A DNA stretch of 64,000 nucleotides. Source: Pestalotiopsis fici W106-1. Lineage: Eukaryota > Ascomycota > Sordariomycetes > Amphisphaeriales > Sporocadaceae. This document shows, one piece after another, positions 11,767-23,988 of this stretch. The DNA lies in NCBI RefSeq assembly GCF_000516985.1, contig NW_006917091.1, forward strand, positions 554,285 to 618,284. Direction: 5' to 3'. Position 1 is the stretch's first letter. Every line of letters starts with the position of its first letter. The position numbers and the translations under genes are program-made. Under the pieces are notes generated by a model. The model did no database searches and had not been told where the DNA came from. It saw nothing but the letters and a program-made list of their open reading frames with translations.

Positions 11767-13552
11767 ATGAATCGAAGCCGCCAATCTACGCGCCCCAAGT
11801 GTCTACCTGAAGACTCGAATGCCACCGGGCCAGACCCTGGAAACCCGAGAAGGCAATCTAGAGAGTCGCGCGCAACAATGGACCAACATGAGAAACCTTC
11901 TTGGTCTTTGCCGCGCTCACCGGTTCACCCTCGGGGAACCAGGGATGGGCATTGGCCTCAGTCCTCGTTACATGATCAGCGAGATTACACTATGAATCAC
12001 ATACCATGGAGCGTGGATGCAGAGGGCAAACCAGGCCGGCGAAACTATGCGCGGGCATTTGAATTTCGTTGGAGTGATATTCCTGGGCAGCAACGGTGCG
12101 ACATGTGTGAGTTTGGTCAGCCTGATGGAATGGTCAACGATGCAATCTTTGAGGAGGAAGTCGACCGATGGATTGCAGAAACGAGGCATCAAGAAGATAT
12201 CACGATTCGTCTGCTTGTTTGCAAGATGGTGGCCAAGTACCCTCGGTACGGTCTGCCGCTCCCTCGAGGTGCATTTGAAGCGATCGAAAGGGACTTTGGG
12301 CTACATCCTGCGACGACCCAAACGCTTCACCACATGGATCGATATTTTGACCTGGATTTCACTTGGTCGAATCGGCAGGAGTCCTCAAGTGATGGTAGTG
12401 TTTGGTCCGTCATTCGTTTCGAGCCAATCAAAAGAAACACTGCTTGGACGATGAGCCTAAGGTATGATCAGGGAAGGCAGCGTACAGATGCAATATTCCT
12501 TATGACTCAAGACGACGAGGGTATCTTTGAGCATGCTCTAGGTGAGCTGTTGATTTTGCACAAATCCTGGAAGCAGTTTCGCGTTTTGCCAGAGGCTTTC
12601 ATGCAAATATATCTTGAGGCATGGTCTACTCACATCGGTGATTTGCAATGGACCATAATAAAAACTGAGCGCGAGCTTGGTGCTACACGAACTTGGGAAA
12701 AGGACGGGACAAAATTACACGACTGGCCACAAAATGTCGACGTTCGAACAAATGCGGCCAAGTTACATTCTTGTTTGTACACGTTGGCACGCGCACGTAA
12801 CAAACTGGCAAAGGTCCGGCAGATGCAGCAAGCCCTTGGAGAAATGGACTCTTGGGTAAAGAAAAGTCTGAAAGCTACAGGGAAAATTTTGACGGATGCA
12901 AATGAACTGGACCAATACTCTGCCTGGACGGACACTCTGCTCAGGCAAACAGACATGAAGGCTCAGGAAGCACAGGAACGTGCCCAGATTCAAGCCGATC
13001 TTCTATTCAGCATTATCAGCCAGCAAGATAGCCACGAGAGCAATTCTAGTAAGCTGCTCCTTGCATTATTTCTTCTAGGCCCAGTCGCGGGCTGTCTCAT
13101 AAGTATAGTATTCACGACCTGGTGCCACAAGACAGCATGCCCGGAGATTGTCCTTTGCGACTTCGTACCCCTTCAACTTCCAAAAATGGCAATTACTAAC
13201 ACATGTTGCTGTTGTAGTGGCGCAGTCGGCCTTTGTGTTCACCTTCATCACTGCATTATTCCTGCCTTGCACTGTTGTAGCGTCAATCTTCAGCATGAGC
13301 ATGTTCAACTGGCAACCGGGCACAGAATCAGACTCGGCAGCGTCATACATTTCCGACAAGTTTTGGATCTACTGGGCGTTTTCACTGCCACTGACGATCT
13401 TGGTCATGGGAGGGTGGTACTGGTGGTCTTTGAAGGGCATGCAGATCTGGAAGCGATCGTTCAGCAAGGCCGATGAGGATGCTCAAAGCTGGCGTGCAAA
13501 GTCGCGGTGGCTTAGGTTCCTGGGACGGCGACCCAAGCCCAAGAGTGCCTGA
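11767..13552 (+). CDS. CorA-like Mg2+ transporter family protein
   Basis: Exons 11767-13048 and 13218-13552 (intron 169 nt) encode 538 residues. A long soluble N-terminal region with a coiled, helix-rich segment (about 380-430, RARNKLAKVRQMQQALGEMD) precedes two C-terminal membrane helices: FVFTFITALFLPCTVVASIF and FWIYWAFSLPLTILVMGGWY. The helix-one signature FLPxTxVASIF is that of fungal CorA-like proteins (PF01544 type). The classical Gly-Met-Asn loop motif after helix one is not present; the position reads SMSMFNW, so Mg2+ transport is doubtful. The basic C-terminal tail ends in a run of Arg and Lys. The next gene on the same strand is another CorA-like protein. Start chosen at the ATG that removes a low-quality 72-codon extension. 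Confidence 0.82.
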
Positions 13553-14319
13553 AGTCGCAAAAGTATGAGATCGCTTTCAATATGCAATTCATTCGCGTCA
13601 TCGGATCTGATCTTGGTACAGAAGATAGCGTTTTATGTATAAATACGTTTGATTCATGATACTGCCTAGCTCGTCCACAATTGTGTCTCCAGCCCTTTCT
13701 CCAAGGAGTAATTATTTTATATTTCGCAGATCAAATGCAACCCTCAGACATTGTTGCGACGATGAATGCGAAAAGCTAGGTGCAAATCTCTAGCTAATTG
13801 TTTACATATTGCATCTTTGCAAGTACCCGATGGATCCTCACAAGCTGTGCATGAGATCAAGTCCTCCCAAGGATCTGTCATAATCCAATGCTCAGTTGGG
13901 GGTTTACCACGGCAGAAGCTATGCCGGCGCAAATCTCCACTGGGAGCAATCGCCAAGAGCCAGTAACGACTCTCTGCCACGGTTGTCGTATTTTCAGCGC
14001 TGGCTGGTAACGGGACCCCTCGTTGCGGCATGGCTTTAGCGCGCTGTCCGCTAATTGTCCTGCCGCTAGACTTCAGATTACACCTGCCAGAAACGGGGAT
14101 TTTCAAGAGATGAAGGATCGTTTAACTAGCCTTCCTAACCCTGACTTTATCACTCTTGATTCATCTTCAACTGGTATTCTTGACGCGACAATTTGAGCTG
14201 ATCACGATGCATAGCAGGACGCGTTTGCCCGCCACTGTATTGTCCAATGGCCAGTAGGAATTTGGACGCGATCAGGATGGCGACTTCGTGAGAGACCATG
14301 CTCATCAACTTCTGGGGGC

Positions 14320-14441
14320 CAAAAAAAAAAAAAAAAAAAAANNNNNNNNNNNNNNNNNNNNNNNNNNNNNNNNNNNNNNNNNNNNNNNNNNNNNNNNNNN
14401 NNNNNNNNNNNNNNNNNNNNNNNNNNNNNNNNNNNNNNNNN
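14320..14441. other. Assembly gap after poly-A run
   Basis: Twenty-two A residues (14320-14341) run directly into 100 N. Fixed-size 100-N blocks usually mark contig joins of unknown length, so sequence may be missing here. Confidence 0.95.
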
Positions 14442-14740
14442 CACGAGCGGTGCGCTCTAAGTACAACGGCGAGATGAGAGGCACGCAATGGCTCATACAC
14501 ACAGACTGTCAACAGTCGATGTGGTTAATGCGACCTCAATGCTACAGGGTTTGGCCAGGCGCAATAAGCACTACCTCGCATACGGTAGAGTGCATATGCG
14601 ACTTGTATGGAGCTGAACGACCACTACTACGCATCATTGGATGATTTTGCAGATAACAGTCGGAATCCTCGAGTCTGGCGAATCAGCAGGGCACATCAAC
14701 CTGGTATACAGTACCACAAACCCCGCACACCATCTCATCG

Positions 14741-14748
14741 TATAAATT
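14741..14748 (+). promoter_or_regulatory. Possible TATA box
   Basis: TATAAATT lies 117 bp before the ATG at 14858, a plausible core promoter position for that gene. Confidence 0.4.
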
Positions 14749-14779
14749 TGCTCTTTCTCAGCCTCGTGGATGTCGTAGT

Positions 14780-14807
14780 CATTGCCCATTGCCCATTGCC
14801 CATTGCT
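14780..14807 (+). repeat. Tandem CATTGCC repeat, four copies
   Basis: Four head-to-tail 7-bp units (CATTGCC three times, then CATTGCT) lie between the possible TATA box and the start codon of the 14858 gene, so probably within the 5' leader. Confidence 0.85.
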
Positions 14808-14857
14808 CTTTCGTTCCCTTCTGTCTGCTGGCATGTTCTGGTACGCGGGGAATTGAA

Positions 14858-17800
14858 ATGGCAGATCATTATCACAAACCCGAGGTCGAAAATGAAGAGG
14901 AATCGCAAGCTGATGCTGCATTTGGTGGCGAGACATATACGGAGATACCCGGAACCGAAGAAAGGATGCCCACGAAAGGAGAGGCAAGGGAGCATTCCAC
15001 AGCTCAAGAGTCAGACCCGCAAGGACCGACCCAAAAGAAGATGATTGTTCTCAAAGACGCAGTGGGAAGAAAGCTCAACTTTCCATTCGCCTTGGCCAAG
15101 ACTTGGCGTGTGCGTTCCAGTAACAACACCCCCCATTGAGAGCATCGGAGCTGACTGACTATAGGGAATGGAAGAGCTGATACACCAAGCCATGCTCCAC
15201 ATTGGTGTCATCGGGGATCACGTCAAGGCCGGCCACTTTGACTTGCTGGGTCCAGACGGCAATGTGGTTCTTCCCTCCGTGTGGGAGCATAGCGTCGAGC
15301 CAGGGTGGTTCGTTACGATGCGCATGTGGAAAGATGCAGAGGACGCCAAGAAAAAAGGAGAAGAGGATGTGAAATTAGGAAAGGATAAGGCGCCCATTCG
15401 CTTCAAAGATGCAGTCGGAAGAAAGTTCAATTTCCCGTTCCATCTGTGCCAGACGTGGCCGGTAAGTTCAGAGATGAACCTACAGAGCACAGCAGAACTA
15501 AATGCTACTAGGGCATGGAGGAATTGATCAAGCAAGCATTTCTTCATGTGGACGTCATCGGCCCTCACGTCCAAGCGGGTCATTACGATCTATTAGGCCC
15601 AGATCAAGAGATCATCCTTCCGCAAGTTTGGGACAAGGTCATTGAGCCTGACTGGGCCATTACTATGATTATGTGGCCAATGGAACGGCCTCCGCCCGCT
15701 GGCCTTCAAAATGGTGTTCCTCGGCATCCAGGTTTACGGCCAGGCGGTATGCAAGGTCCCGCTTTCAGGCCTCCCGGATTGAGGCCGATGGCTGGCGGCC
15801 CTCCGCCCCCTCCGCCCGGGATGGGTTATCCGGGGCCTCCGCCACCAAATCCAGGCATAATCAATGTCGCCCCCATTCGCGAAAAGCATAAAAAAAGTAA
15901 GACAAATAGTGGTGGACTTGGTGCTTTTCTTTTTGGCAAACCAGCGAAGAAGAGCAGCAGCAAAAAGAAACCGTCGTTCCCTGAGTCTTCTTCTTCTAGT
16001 TCCGAATCTGATGAAAAGATTGTGGATTTGCCATTAAAAAGGCGGCCGACTAGGCCGCCAGGGGGTGTGCCTCCATTGCCATCAGCCCTCTGGAGTGCTA
16101 ATGCGGCGAGAAGGACAACACAGCAGACGGCCAACCATAGTCCACCGGCATCAGTCAAAAGCAAGTCCTCGCGTCGAAGTCGCTCGACGAAATCTTCCAA
16201 GAACCCAGACTTGAGTGATGCCACAAGTGACAGCGACGATATGTACAGTGTCCAGCAAAAGGTGCGACAAAAAGCCAAGGAGAAGGATCTGATTGTGATT
16301 TGTCGGCACACGAATCGGTTCGGTACGTTTCGTCAACAAACCTTTCCCACAATGGCGACAGTTCCGTTTTCGCGCCTGGATATCGACTCGGCTCGTGTTT
16401 ACTGGCAAGGCCCGTCAACGACTACACGAGCAACGCTGGAGTTAGTCCGCAGCACCAAGGCACCTACGCCTCCCACGACTACAGAAGCAAGGTTGGACCA
16501 AGACACTTTGACACAGTTGAAATGGATGTGAGTGAATGATAGGCAACTTACCCCCACGATTAAACTCATCAAATATAGACATGCTGTTCGGCCTTCTTTA
16601 AGTCTCAAGGAGCTCGAGGTGGGTAGGATCCCGGAGTTGAAGACCTAGCCTACAGACACTAAACTATTTCTCTGAAGCATATTGCCATAGACCAAATTTG
16701 CCCTGATGCGTCAACTCGGCGGATTGTGAGTCATTTAATAGACACACTCAGGAATAAGGGGCGAGATGACGAATTGGTGCTCAAACCTGGCACGATACTC
16801 AGGTGTAACACGGATGCCAGAGAGAGCTCCTTCGAGTCGGTCTGTTTCGTGTCAGTCCCAACACTCCATTCAAGTTCCTTGGGCTCTTCCAAGGTCGCAA
16901 GCAATGGAGATTTCTGTCGGGAACAGAAGTTGCACGAAGCTCTTGATCAACTCAGCAGTGATACGGGCCTAGACAGCAGTTGGCCACTCAGAATAGGTTC
17001 AGAGAAAATTGCAACGCACACGCTTTGGGTGCGACAGAGTTGGATAATGGTCACCAACGCAGGTAGGTGCCCCTCATGATTGATATTAAGGATATTTTGG
17101 AATTCTGATTGCTTTTCCTTTAGGTGTACTCACTTACACCAGCCTTCAGCAGGATGCCTTGAGAGGTACAAGTATCTCCATTCAAGAAGATGTATTACGT
17201 GGGGACGACGGTGAGCAGATGATCCAGGTCATGGACGAAATTCGAAGGCTGTTCTACCTGCCTGCCAAAAAGTGCAAGAGCTTCTACGTCAGTCATCGCG
17301 CCCCGATTTCCGCCCGCAATCGGAACTAATAGTGCGCGGTACAGGAGCTCGAAATCGCAGTTCGAGAAGAGCTAATCAGGGCGGGAGACTTTGATCTCGA
17401 TCGCGCTGAGCTTCAATTTGAACTTTCCGATGGGCAGACACTGACAGCAGCCAAATGGGCTAAGCTTGTGAAGCTGGGAGAAATTCCTTCACTAAAAGTC
17501 TTACAACCGCTTGTGGAGTTCTCTGATTCGGAACAGTCGACTGTTGGCAGCCGGCGAAGAGAAGGATCGGATTCGAGCGACAGTGAAGGGCTGGGTGACA
17601 TCTATTCTATATCCTCCGGTAAACCGTCAGAAAAGTCGTCTGGCGTCAAAAGGTCTCAGGGATCCGTCAGCAGTACGACGCAGGTAGATGAGCAAGGGTT
17701 CATACTCCTGTCATCTGAGCCAACATTGAACAGTGCGTATCCCCAACTATGGAGTCATGGACGGCGAATGGAGTGCTTAGCCAAAGACAGCCCTTTACCT

Positions 17801-19923
17801 CGACCTACCAGATTTGAACAAGAAGGTGCCACCTTTTCTGAGCTGGCTAAGCGAGGCAAAATCTGGCCAGGAGCGAAATGCCAATAAAGGATTCAGAGAG
17901 GGTATAATACGCACAGAATTGAAGCTTGTCCGTATTGAGGATGAGCCTTTCACTGATAGCCTTATGGAGGACCTGTACCGGGCTTTGGGCGACACTGACA
18001 TCTACCACGAGACCGCCGAAATGAACTTTGACGATTTCGAACTGCACAGAAAAAATCTCTTCAAGGATAAAAGAAACCCTAGATATGAACCAACCTCGAA
18101 CTTTTCGGCTGAGGAGCTTCTGGGAATGGCGGATGAGTATTTCGATGCATCATTACGTGTACTCGAATCGTTCGTTTCAGCCCAATTCAGATCCACGCTG
18201 GTGGCCAAGTATCTGTCTGCCCTAGCAATGATCATGAAGGTTTGATGCGGTTAGATATTCGCTATTGAGATGCATTGGCTGACTATAGTCCAGGATCCTA
18301 CACGTAGTCTGCAACGAGAAGAGAATGAGAAGGGCGCTGACGATCCAGAACTTTCAGATACTCCTGGTCGACATGATCAGCCAGCATGGGTCATCTCACG
18401 CACTAGGACCCAAGAAGACAGAATCAAGTACCGCAGCCCAGTAGGTGACGAAGGAAAATGCAAGGACTGTGACCGAGGCGTTGTGTACCACAGCGTTGAT
18501 AGAGCTACCACTCATCTCCGCCGGTCCCATCTCGTTGGCTCGGTTGCAGAGGCTAGACTCCGCTACTATGTCGTGCCGGTAGCCTCAGCCTTCTCCGAGC
18601 GGCGGCAGGAGGATCAATATGATCTGCTACAGCAAAGTCGCAATGCGATGGCAGCCATTTTGCGAAAGCTCGTCTATATCCAAGATGGGGTTGTTTTCGA
18701 TGACGAATTCCGAGAACAGCGGGGACTTCCACACCACTTTATTGACTCCTTTAGATGGATAATCGTCTATGTGTGCACAGTACCGCATATATTCCATCAA
18801 ATCTCTTGGTTCTACAACGACGACTTGCCCCAAAAGAGCTCCAAACATTTGACCAGCTTCAAGATTCGACGACAGCTGAATCTCCTATCCAAAGTCGGTT
18901 TAGAGGCAGAAGCGCAGATCCGACAAGCCGAAAGGGCCTTGATGTCCCCTACCACTTTTTCAACCGAGGAGGCACCAGAAAGCTTTCTCGTTTCAGTTGG
19001 CCCACAGTACCTAGCGTCGCAGATTATCTGTAACCTCTTAAAGATGCCCATCCATGACCAGAAGCATGCTGCAGATTTGTTCGAAGCATACGCTAATAAC
19101 TTGGTAAGCATGTCTTCTACTAATGCTACTAGCTTCAAAGAGTGGAAGGGAGATGAAGAGCTCAAACAAGAGTCTGCACATTCTAATAATTGAGCAGAGA
19201 TCTCAAGTTCTACGGCGTCCCAGCAAGCGTCAGATTCTCAAAATTGGCGCCCTCAATGATGATTTGGACCTGATCAGAAAGTTCTACGAATGGCAGAAAG
19301 AGACACTGGATCGTTTTGACGTTATCATCAATCCAGCCACGTATCCTGAAATTGACAAGACTCTCGCGGAGCGTGAGAAGCTGTACAGCATGGAGTACGA
19401 TATCGTGCGGGGACAGGACCTCCGACTGGATAAGGACCTCAAGCGTATCGACAAGATGCTCGTCCTCTGCACTTCGATGATTGAACAGATCCGCGACATG
19501 ACCGAGATTATGAAAGATGACCAATCGCAGGTCATCTTCATCTTCACTACCGTGACCGTTGTGTTCTTGCCGCTCAGTTTCGTCGCTTCCTACGTAAGCA
19601 TGAGCGGCGGAGCCACGGGCCTAGACTGGAGTGGTCTACAGGTCTTGTTCTGGAAGGTTGCGGGTCCATTGACGGCTGCCGTGATCATCTTTTGCCTCGT
19701 GGTGGCGCAGAGACGAAGACTGCTGCGGGCCCTCGTCGCGACGCAGCGGACGAGGCGTACGCTCGAATGGATAAGCGACAAGTCGCACAGAGCATCTCGC
19801 GGCTGGAAACGATTATCTGCGAGGCTGCTGCGTGCAAGAAGAAATCGTGGAGGTTCCAGTGATGGTTCTTCTGAGACAACGACTGTAACTACTTCATCAT
19901 CGGGCTCCATCATTGACGATTAG
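14858..19923 (+). CDS. Tandem ubiquitin-like domain protein with CorA-like membrane C-terminus
   Basis: Ten exons (14858-15109, 15165-15461, 15512-16527, 16579-16618, 16678-17062, 17124-17287, 17345-17732, 17812-18239, 18294-19103, 19198-19923) splice in phase to 1501 residues. Two fungal ubiquitin-like domains (ULD_2 type) occupy about 61-143 and 160-242, each with FKDAVGRKxNFPF or a close variant, TWxGMEELI, GHxDLLGPD-like and a closing MxMW. A Pro/Gly-rich stretch, Ser/Lys-rich segments and a large middle follow. A Cys2His-type cluster CKDCDRGVVYHSVDRATTHL sits near 1046-1072. Two C-terminal helices, VIFIFTTVTVVFLPLSFVAS and FWKVAGPLTAAVIIFCLVVA, give a CorA-like membrane anchor without a Gly-Met-Asn motif. 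An intron interrupts both ubiquitin-like domains at the same codon position, indicating tandem duplication. Function is unknown. It may be a membrane-anchored scaffold or adaptor; transport is not supported. Confidence 0.85.
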
Positions 19924-20525
19924 TCTTGAGACTTTCCTCTAGCTTGCATAGCACTGTACTCCCTTTTTGGGCTGACGATAGTGGCTGAATAATTGAGGGC
20001 GGGGCATGGGAGATGCTGAGAGCTATTGCTGAGGGAACCCTTAGTAAATGTCAACGAAAATGACAAATGTATGATGCGATATGTCTATTGAGTCGTGGAA
20101 AATGATGTGACAAACAATTCTGTTTAAATTGATCCTGCTATGTACTTGGAAATTTGCCAAATCCTGACATGCAGAAACCGAATCACTTACTGACTGGCTG
20201 GTAAAAAAGACACCTACTGCTGCGTGGGGCCGGGGCATCCCGCAAGTCCCCTGTAGTTCACGTGTGTTAAGCATATTTCTTAGGATGAAAGCTAGTAGGT
20301 ATAATGCTCGTAAACAAACCCACCCCACTATAACGTCTACTATAAGCCCACTGTAAAAGTCACTATACGATTCGCTAATTGTTACCAGCCAAAGTCTAAC
20401 CAATTTCAATCAAACATATGATCCATCCATTATGCACTTCCCACACACTCTGGCATGCCTGCATCAACCACCTAGAATTACCGGCAGCACTGACATGGTT
20501 TCAAATCCATTGTCGAATATTCTCC
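19924..20525. other. Intergenic between convergent genes
   Basis: The two flanking genes converge here, so it should hold two 3' ends. A 122-codon minus frame at 20041-20409 shows no domain and is not called. Confidence 0.5.
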
Positions 20526-21473
20526 CTAAGCAGTACCTCTTGTCCCAGAGGGCCGCCCGCGTTTACCATTGCACTTGGCACAGGCCTTGACATGACGCAA
20601 ATGAGCCGACTTGTCGCGGCATTCGTCTCCACATTTGCAATGATAAAACGGCTCCCGAAGTTCTTTGGCGCACTTTTGAATGTGTCGCATATAGTTGTCC
20701 TTGCGGGCAGTGCTTGCAGTACATCTGCACCGGTACTTCGGGTCGTCTTTTTCAGCATGGACTGTCCTCAAGTGACGGTCGTAATCCCTTTGCTGATGGA
20801 AGGATGAGCGACAGGTCTCCCCTGCTGATTGGTTCTTAGTGTTGGAACGGGTGCACTGAAACTGGCGTGGAAGAGTGGTCGGAGTTGTTGGGTGCAGTGC
20901 CTCATTAGCCAACAACGCTGCCTCGGGAGCTGCCGCCGATTCGTGGTCCGTCTCAATCCCAGGGAACGGGTTGTTATCGAAAGCAAAGATTGCAAGTGAT
21001 TCCAGGTGCCGATTTTCATAAGCGCTCATTGACAAGTCAAGATCTGGGGCAGCAGTGTTTTGCAATGCAATTGAACTCCAGTCGCCCAGCGTGATGTCGC
21101 TGCCGCCAAATGTGGGTTCGGCGGCGTCCACTCCTGACAGTGAGTAATCCACGGTACTGCCATGGTCATAGAAAATTGGAGACAAAGATGTACTGTTCAT
21201 GGCAAAAGGCCCGGTGCTATCACAAACCGACTCATTCTGACTTGCCAGGAATTCATTGCAGTTATTGTCAACGGCAGGAAGGCTCTGATAAGTGGACGCA
21301 TCGAGAGTGATTGGCATGTGGAGGTAGCTATCTGACTGGGAGCGGTCGTCTTCTGGTTCAAAATTATTGTCGTAGAGCCAAGGGCTACTGTCGGCTGGCC
21401 TTGGGTCATCGGCGTCTGAGGGTCCTTCCGACTGCCGCCGGGGAATGTTCAAAGAAGACATGGTAATAATCAC
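20526..21473 (-). CDS. C2H2-type zinc finger transcription factor-like protein
   Basis: Single-exon frame of 315 residues (or 311 from the second Met, MSSLNIPRR). The first two thirds are acidic and Ser/Asp/Thr-rich, like an activation region. The C-terminal third has three irregular Cys/His fingers: CRSSFHQQRDYDRHLRTVH, then CRCTASTARKDNYMRHIQKC, then CKCGDECRDKSAHLRHVKAC. The tail GKRGRPSG is an AT-hook-like motif that could contact the minor groove. Together these suggest a nuclear DNA-binding regulator. The fingers depart from the canonical spacing, so zinc binding is likely but target sequence cannot be guessed. It converges with the ubiquitin-like/CorA gene. Confidence 0.78.
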   Translation of the reverse strand: MIITMSSLNIPRRQSEGPSDADDPRPADSSPWLYDNNFEPEDDRSQSDSYLHMPITLDASTYQSLPAVDNNCNEFLASQNESVCDSTGPFAMNSTSLSPIFYDHGSTVDYSLSGVDAAEPTFGGSDITLGDWSSIALQNTAAPDLDLSMSAYENRHLESLAIFAFDNNPFPGIETDHESAAAPEAALLANEALHPTTPTTLPRQFQCTRSNTKNQSAGETCRSSFHQQRDYDRHLRTVHAEKDDPKYRCRCTASTARKDNYMRHIQKCAKELREPFYHCKCGDECRDKSAHLRHVKACAKCNGKRGRPSGTRGTA

Positions 21474-22967
21474 GACAGTGGTAATAGACTACTAGTAGAA
21501 GCAAGACTTTGTCCATAATAAAATCCATTCTTCCCATCCAAGTTCGAAAAGGCAAAAGAAGGATTATATATACTTCTTTCTTAGTTGATCAATTTGTTTT
21601 TACTATATGAGCCTCAATGAGGTCTGCGTGTAGGCTCCAATGTGGCCGTGACATATCCTAAGCGCAAGTACCACAGTAGTTTTGGTGCCGGCCTCGCAGG
21701 AAACCAGCGAAGCTAAGTGGGCACGACGAGATCTCAACTGCAGCCCCTGCAAAGAAACGCCCATCCCTGCCAGAGGGGGTGTGGTGGGGGATTTAGGACC
21801 AGCTACGAGTTACTTGGTGATCCTTAGACCGGAATTGACGAACAGGAAGCCTTCTTCTGGTCGTGGAAATGACACGAATGGAAGGGAACTTCCGGTAGTG
21901 GTGGTGTGGCAGGGCTGACGGTGCCCAATGAGGAGGCATCACCAACGGCCCCGGGGGTAGATTGGTGTAATCGGCTGCAGCCGGAAGAGGAAAAGCGGCA
22001 GTCCACTATGACCCTTGATCGCACACAAGGCAGTACTATGCAGTATCTTTACTGCATATGGCCAGCTTACAGACCTCCAATGTACATACATGTATAGCTG
22101 GATTTGCGTCCGGCTGGGTACCCAGCCAGAGGTGGCTCAAGTAATTGCAACTGAGCCTCTTACCTCTCACCTACGATTGCTTTCCTCTCTCCACCAATAA
22201 TACACTGCCCACACTGTCAAACATTTCTATATGGTGTCTGTCTGCTCGCGAAGCAATTTGCACCTCACAGCTCCCTCTAGACCTTTGGGCTTCCCGCCCG
22301 GCATTTTCATTGACCCGTTGCCCACGGTTGGTCTTTCGGGTCCTGGTTGTTGAATTGAGCAGGGGCTACTATGTACCTAGCATGATAGTATGCTTAGCGT
22401 TTAGTTTTCGCGGCAGTTCTGGAATGGAAGCATTGAATCCCTGGTCCATATCAGGAACAAAAACAGAACCTTGGCCTTCAGAAGACCTGAATGCTAAGCA
22501 CTACATTTTGGCTTGTTCAAGAGAGTTTCGATGATGAAGGCCAGGTATGTCAAGAAGACGCCAGCTCCAGAACACAAAGCACAAGTGCGCAGAAGTTGCT
22601 TTTGGGCTCTTGGCGTCTCCGGCCCTGTCTCTTGCGGATCACAGGCAAGGGTGTCCGATATGAGAAAAGGCACTGCGGCGACCTGAGGCTCCCATGGAAC
22701 TGATCGTGAAGCAGCCTTACCTATGTCCCACCGAGGAAAAAGCTCACCCACTCACCAACATACTTAATCCAAGTATTTCTGAAGAGCCCGTGAGGAGCAA
22801 CAGATTAAGGGATCATCAAGTCATCCGTGCAAGCATAAGGGTAGGGGAGCACGACCAGATAACGCTTTCATGCTCCAGAAAAGCAAGGCAGCACACAAAT
22901 GAACTAAGGGAGCGGGTGTGTATTCGTTTCGAACGCCTCTCTCAAATTTCTATGCACAATAACGACC
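21474..22967. other. Gene-poor spacer
   Basis: About 1.5 kb without a supported gene. It contains the upstream region of the C2H2 gene (a TATATA stretch near 21567-21573, suitable for the minus-strand gene) and the 3' side of the dehydrogenase gene. Open frames at 22145-22534 and 22694-22990 have no domain. Confidence 0.5.
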
Positions 22968-23988
22968 TCAAGTTTCCCGGTTCTCGATGAATACCAGCTC
23001 TTTCGTAGCCTCTAGATTATCGAGGCGAGCCTGGGACTTCATCTTGATTAGCTGATAGGCTGTGCTCGTCAAAGGCAACCACAGAGGCACCTTGTCATTC
23101 CGGCTGGCCACGAGGTATAATACACGAGCAACGGCCGAGGGCAGGACACCACCGGCACCGCTGGCGATACCATTCTTCACCCACGCCGCCAGCTTTCGTG
23201 CTGGCATGTCGGCGCCGTCATAGTCCTTGTGGATCTGGGTGAACTTTTTGCTGCCCCGCTCAAACTCGGTCTTGACGCCACCCGGCTCGACGATGCAAAT
23301 GTTGACTTTGGAAAGAGCATACACGTCAGTGCATCTTTCATGGACGACGATAATTTACAAACAACTCACTGTTCCAATCTGGATGCAGCTCTCGCGCAAA
23401 AGACTCTGACCAGCCCTCCACGGCAAACTTGCTGGCGTGGTAAAACGCCTGACCGGGAAAAGCTGCGACACCAGCCAAGGACGAGATGTTGAAAATGATG
23501 CCGCCGCGATGGTCCTTGGACTTTCTCATCACTCTGGTAGCTTGAGTGGCCACGCGAACTGTGCCAAAGAAGTTGGTCTCAAACTGGGCGTGCATCTCTT
23601 CCTCGGTCGCCGCTTCGGTGTCGCCTGCCAATTCGTAGCCAGCGTTATTAACGAGGACATCCACATGGAAGCTCTCCCCAAAATGGTCCGCCGCCGCCTT
23701 GAAAGCTTGCTCGACTGAAGCAGGTGATGTGACATCGAGATGCAGCTTCAAGATTGCGTCGCTGTCTGCCAGATAAGACAGACTGTCGGGGTTGCGAGCT
23801 GTTGCAATTAGACGTTGCCCAGGCTTGCTAGCGACCAACTCTGCAATGGCACGACCAATACCACTGGAACAGCCAGTGACTATAAGTGAAGAGTTAGCAG
23901 ATCGCAATTAACAGGACGACGAGATGCACGTACTGAGCCAAGTTGCATCAGCTGGGAGTTGGTATGGCTTGGTGTTTACTGGATTCAT
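22968..23988 (-). CDS. Short-chain dehydrogenase/reductase
   Basis: Three exons (23988-23934, 23879-23370, 23305-22968) encode 300 residues. The classical SDR Rossmann fold is clear: the nucleotide-binding TGCSSGIG begins right after the first intron (exon 1 supplies WLI), NNAG in VDVLVNNAGYELAG, the catalytic Ser in FNISSLAGV, and the YHASK Tyr-Lys pair. EPGGVKTEF after the third intron boundary matches the usual PG motif of the family. It should be a cytosolic NAD(P)-dependent oxidoreductase. Substrate is not evident. Close family members include many oxidoreductases annotated only generically. The start is the ATG at 23988, preceded by a TA-rich run near 24093-24103. Confidence 0.92.

Larger units (their letters stand above)
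13553..14857. other. Intergenic with assembly gap and 5' leader of next gene
   Basis: Contains the 3' end of the CorA-like gene, a 100-N gap and the promoter of the ubiquitin-like/CorA gene. A cysteine-bearing 120-codon frame at 13744-14106 (minus) has no recognisable domain and is not called. Confidence 0.5.

Noticed and set aside
13744..14106. 120-codon minus frame with several cysteines
   Set aside because: It has no signal peptide, domain or splice signal, and lies in the 3' region of the CorA-like gene beside a gap.
20041..20409. 122-codon minus frame with hydrophobic start
   Set aside because: It lies between convergent 3' ends, has no recognisable family and its composition is not convincing as coding.
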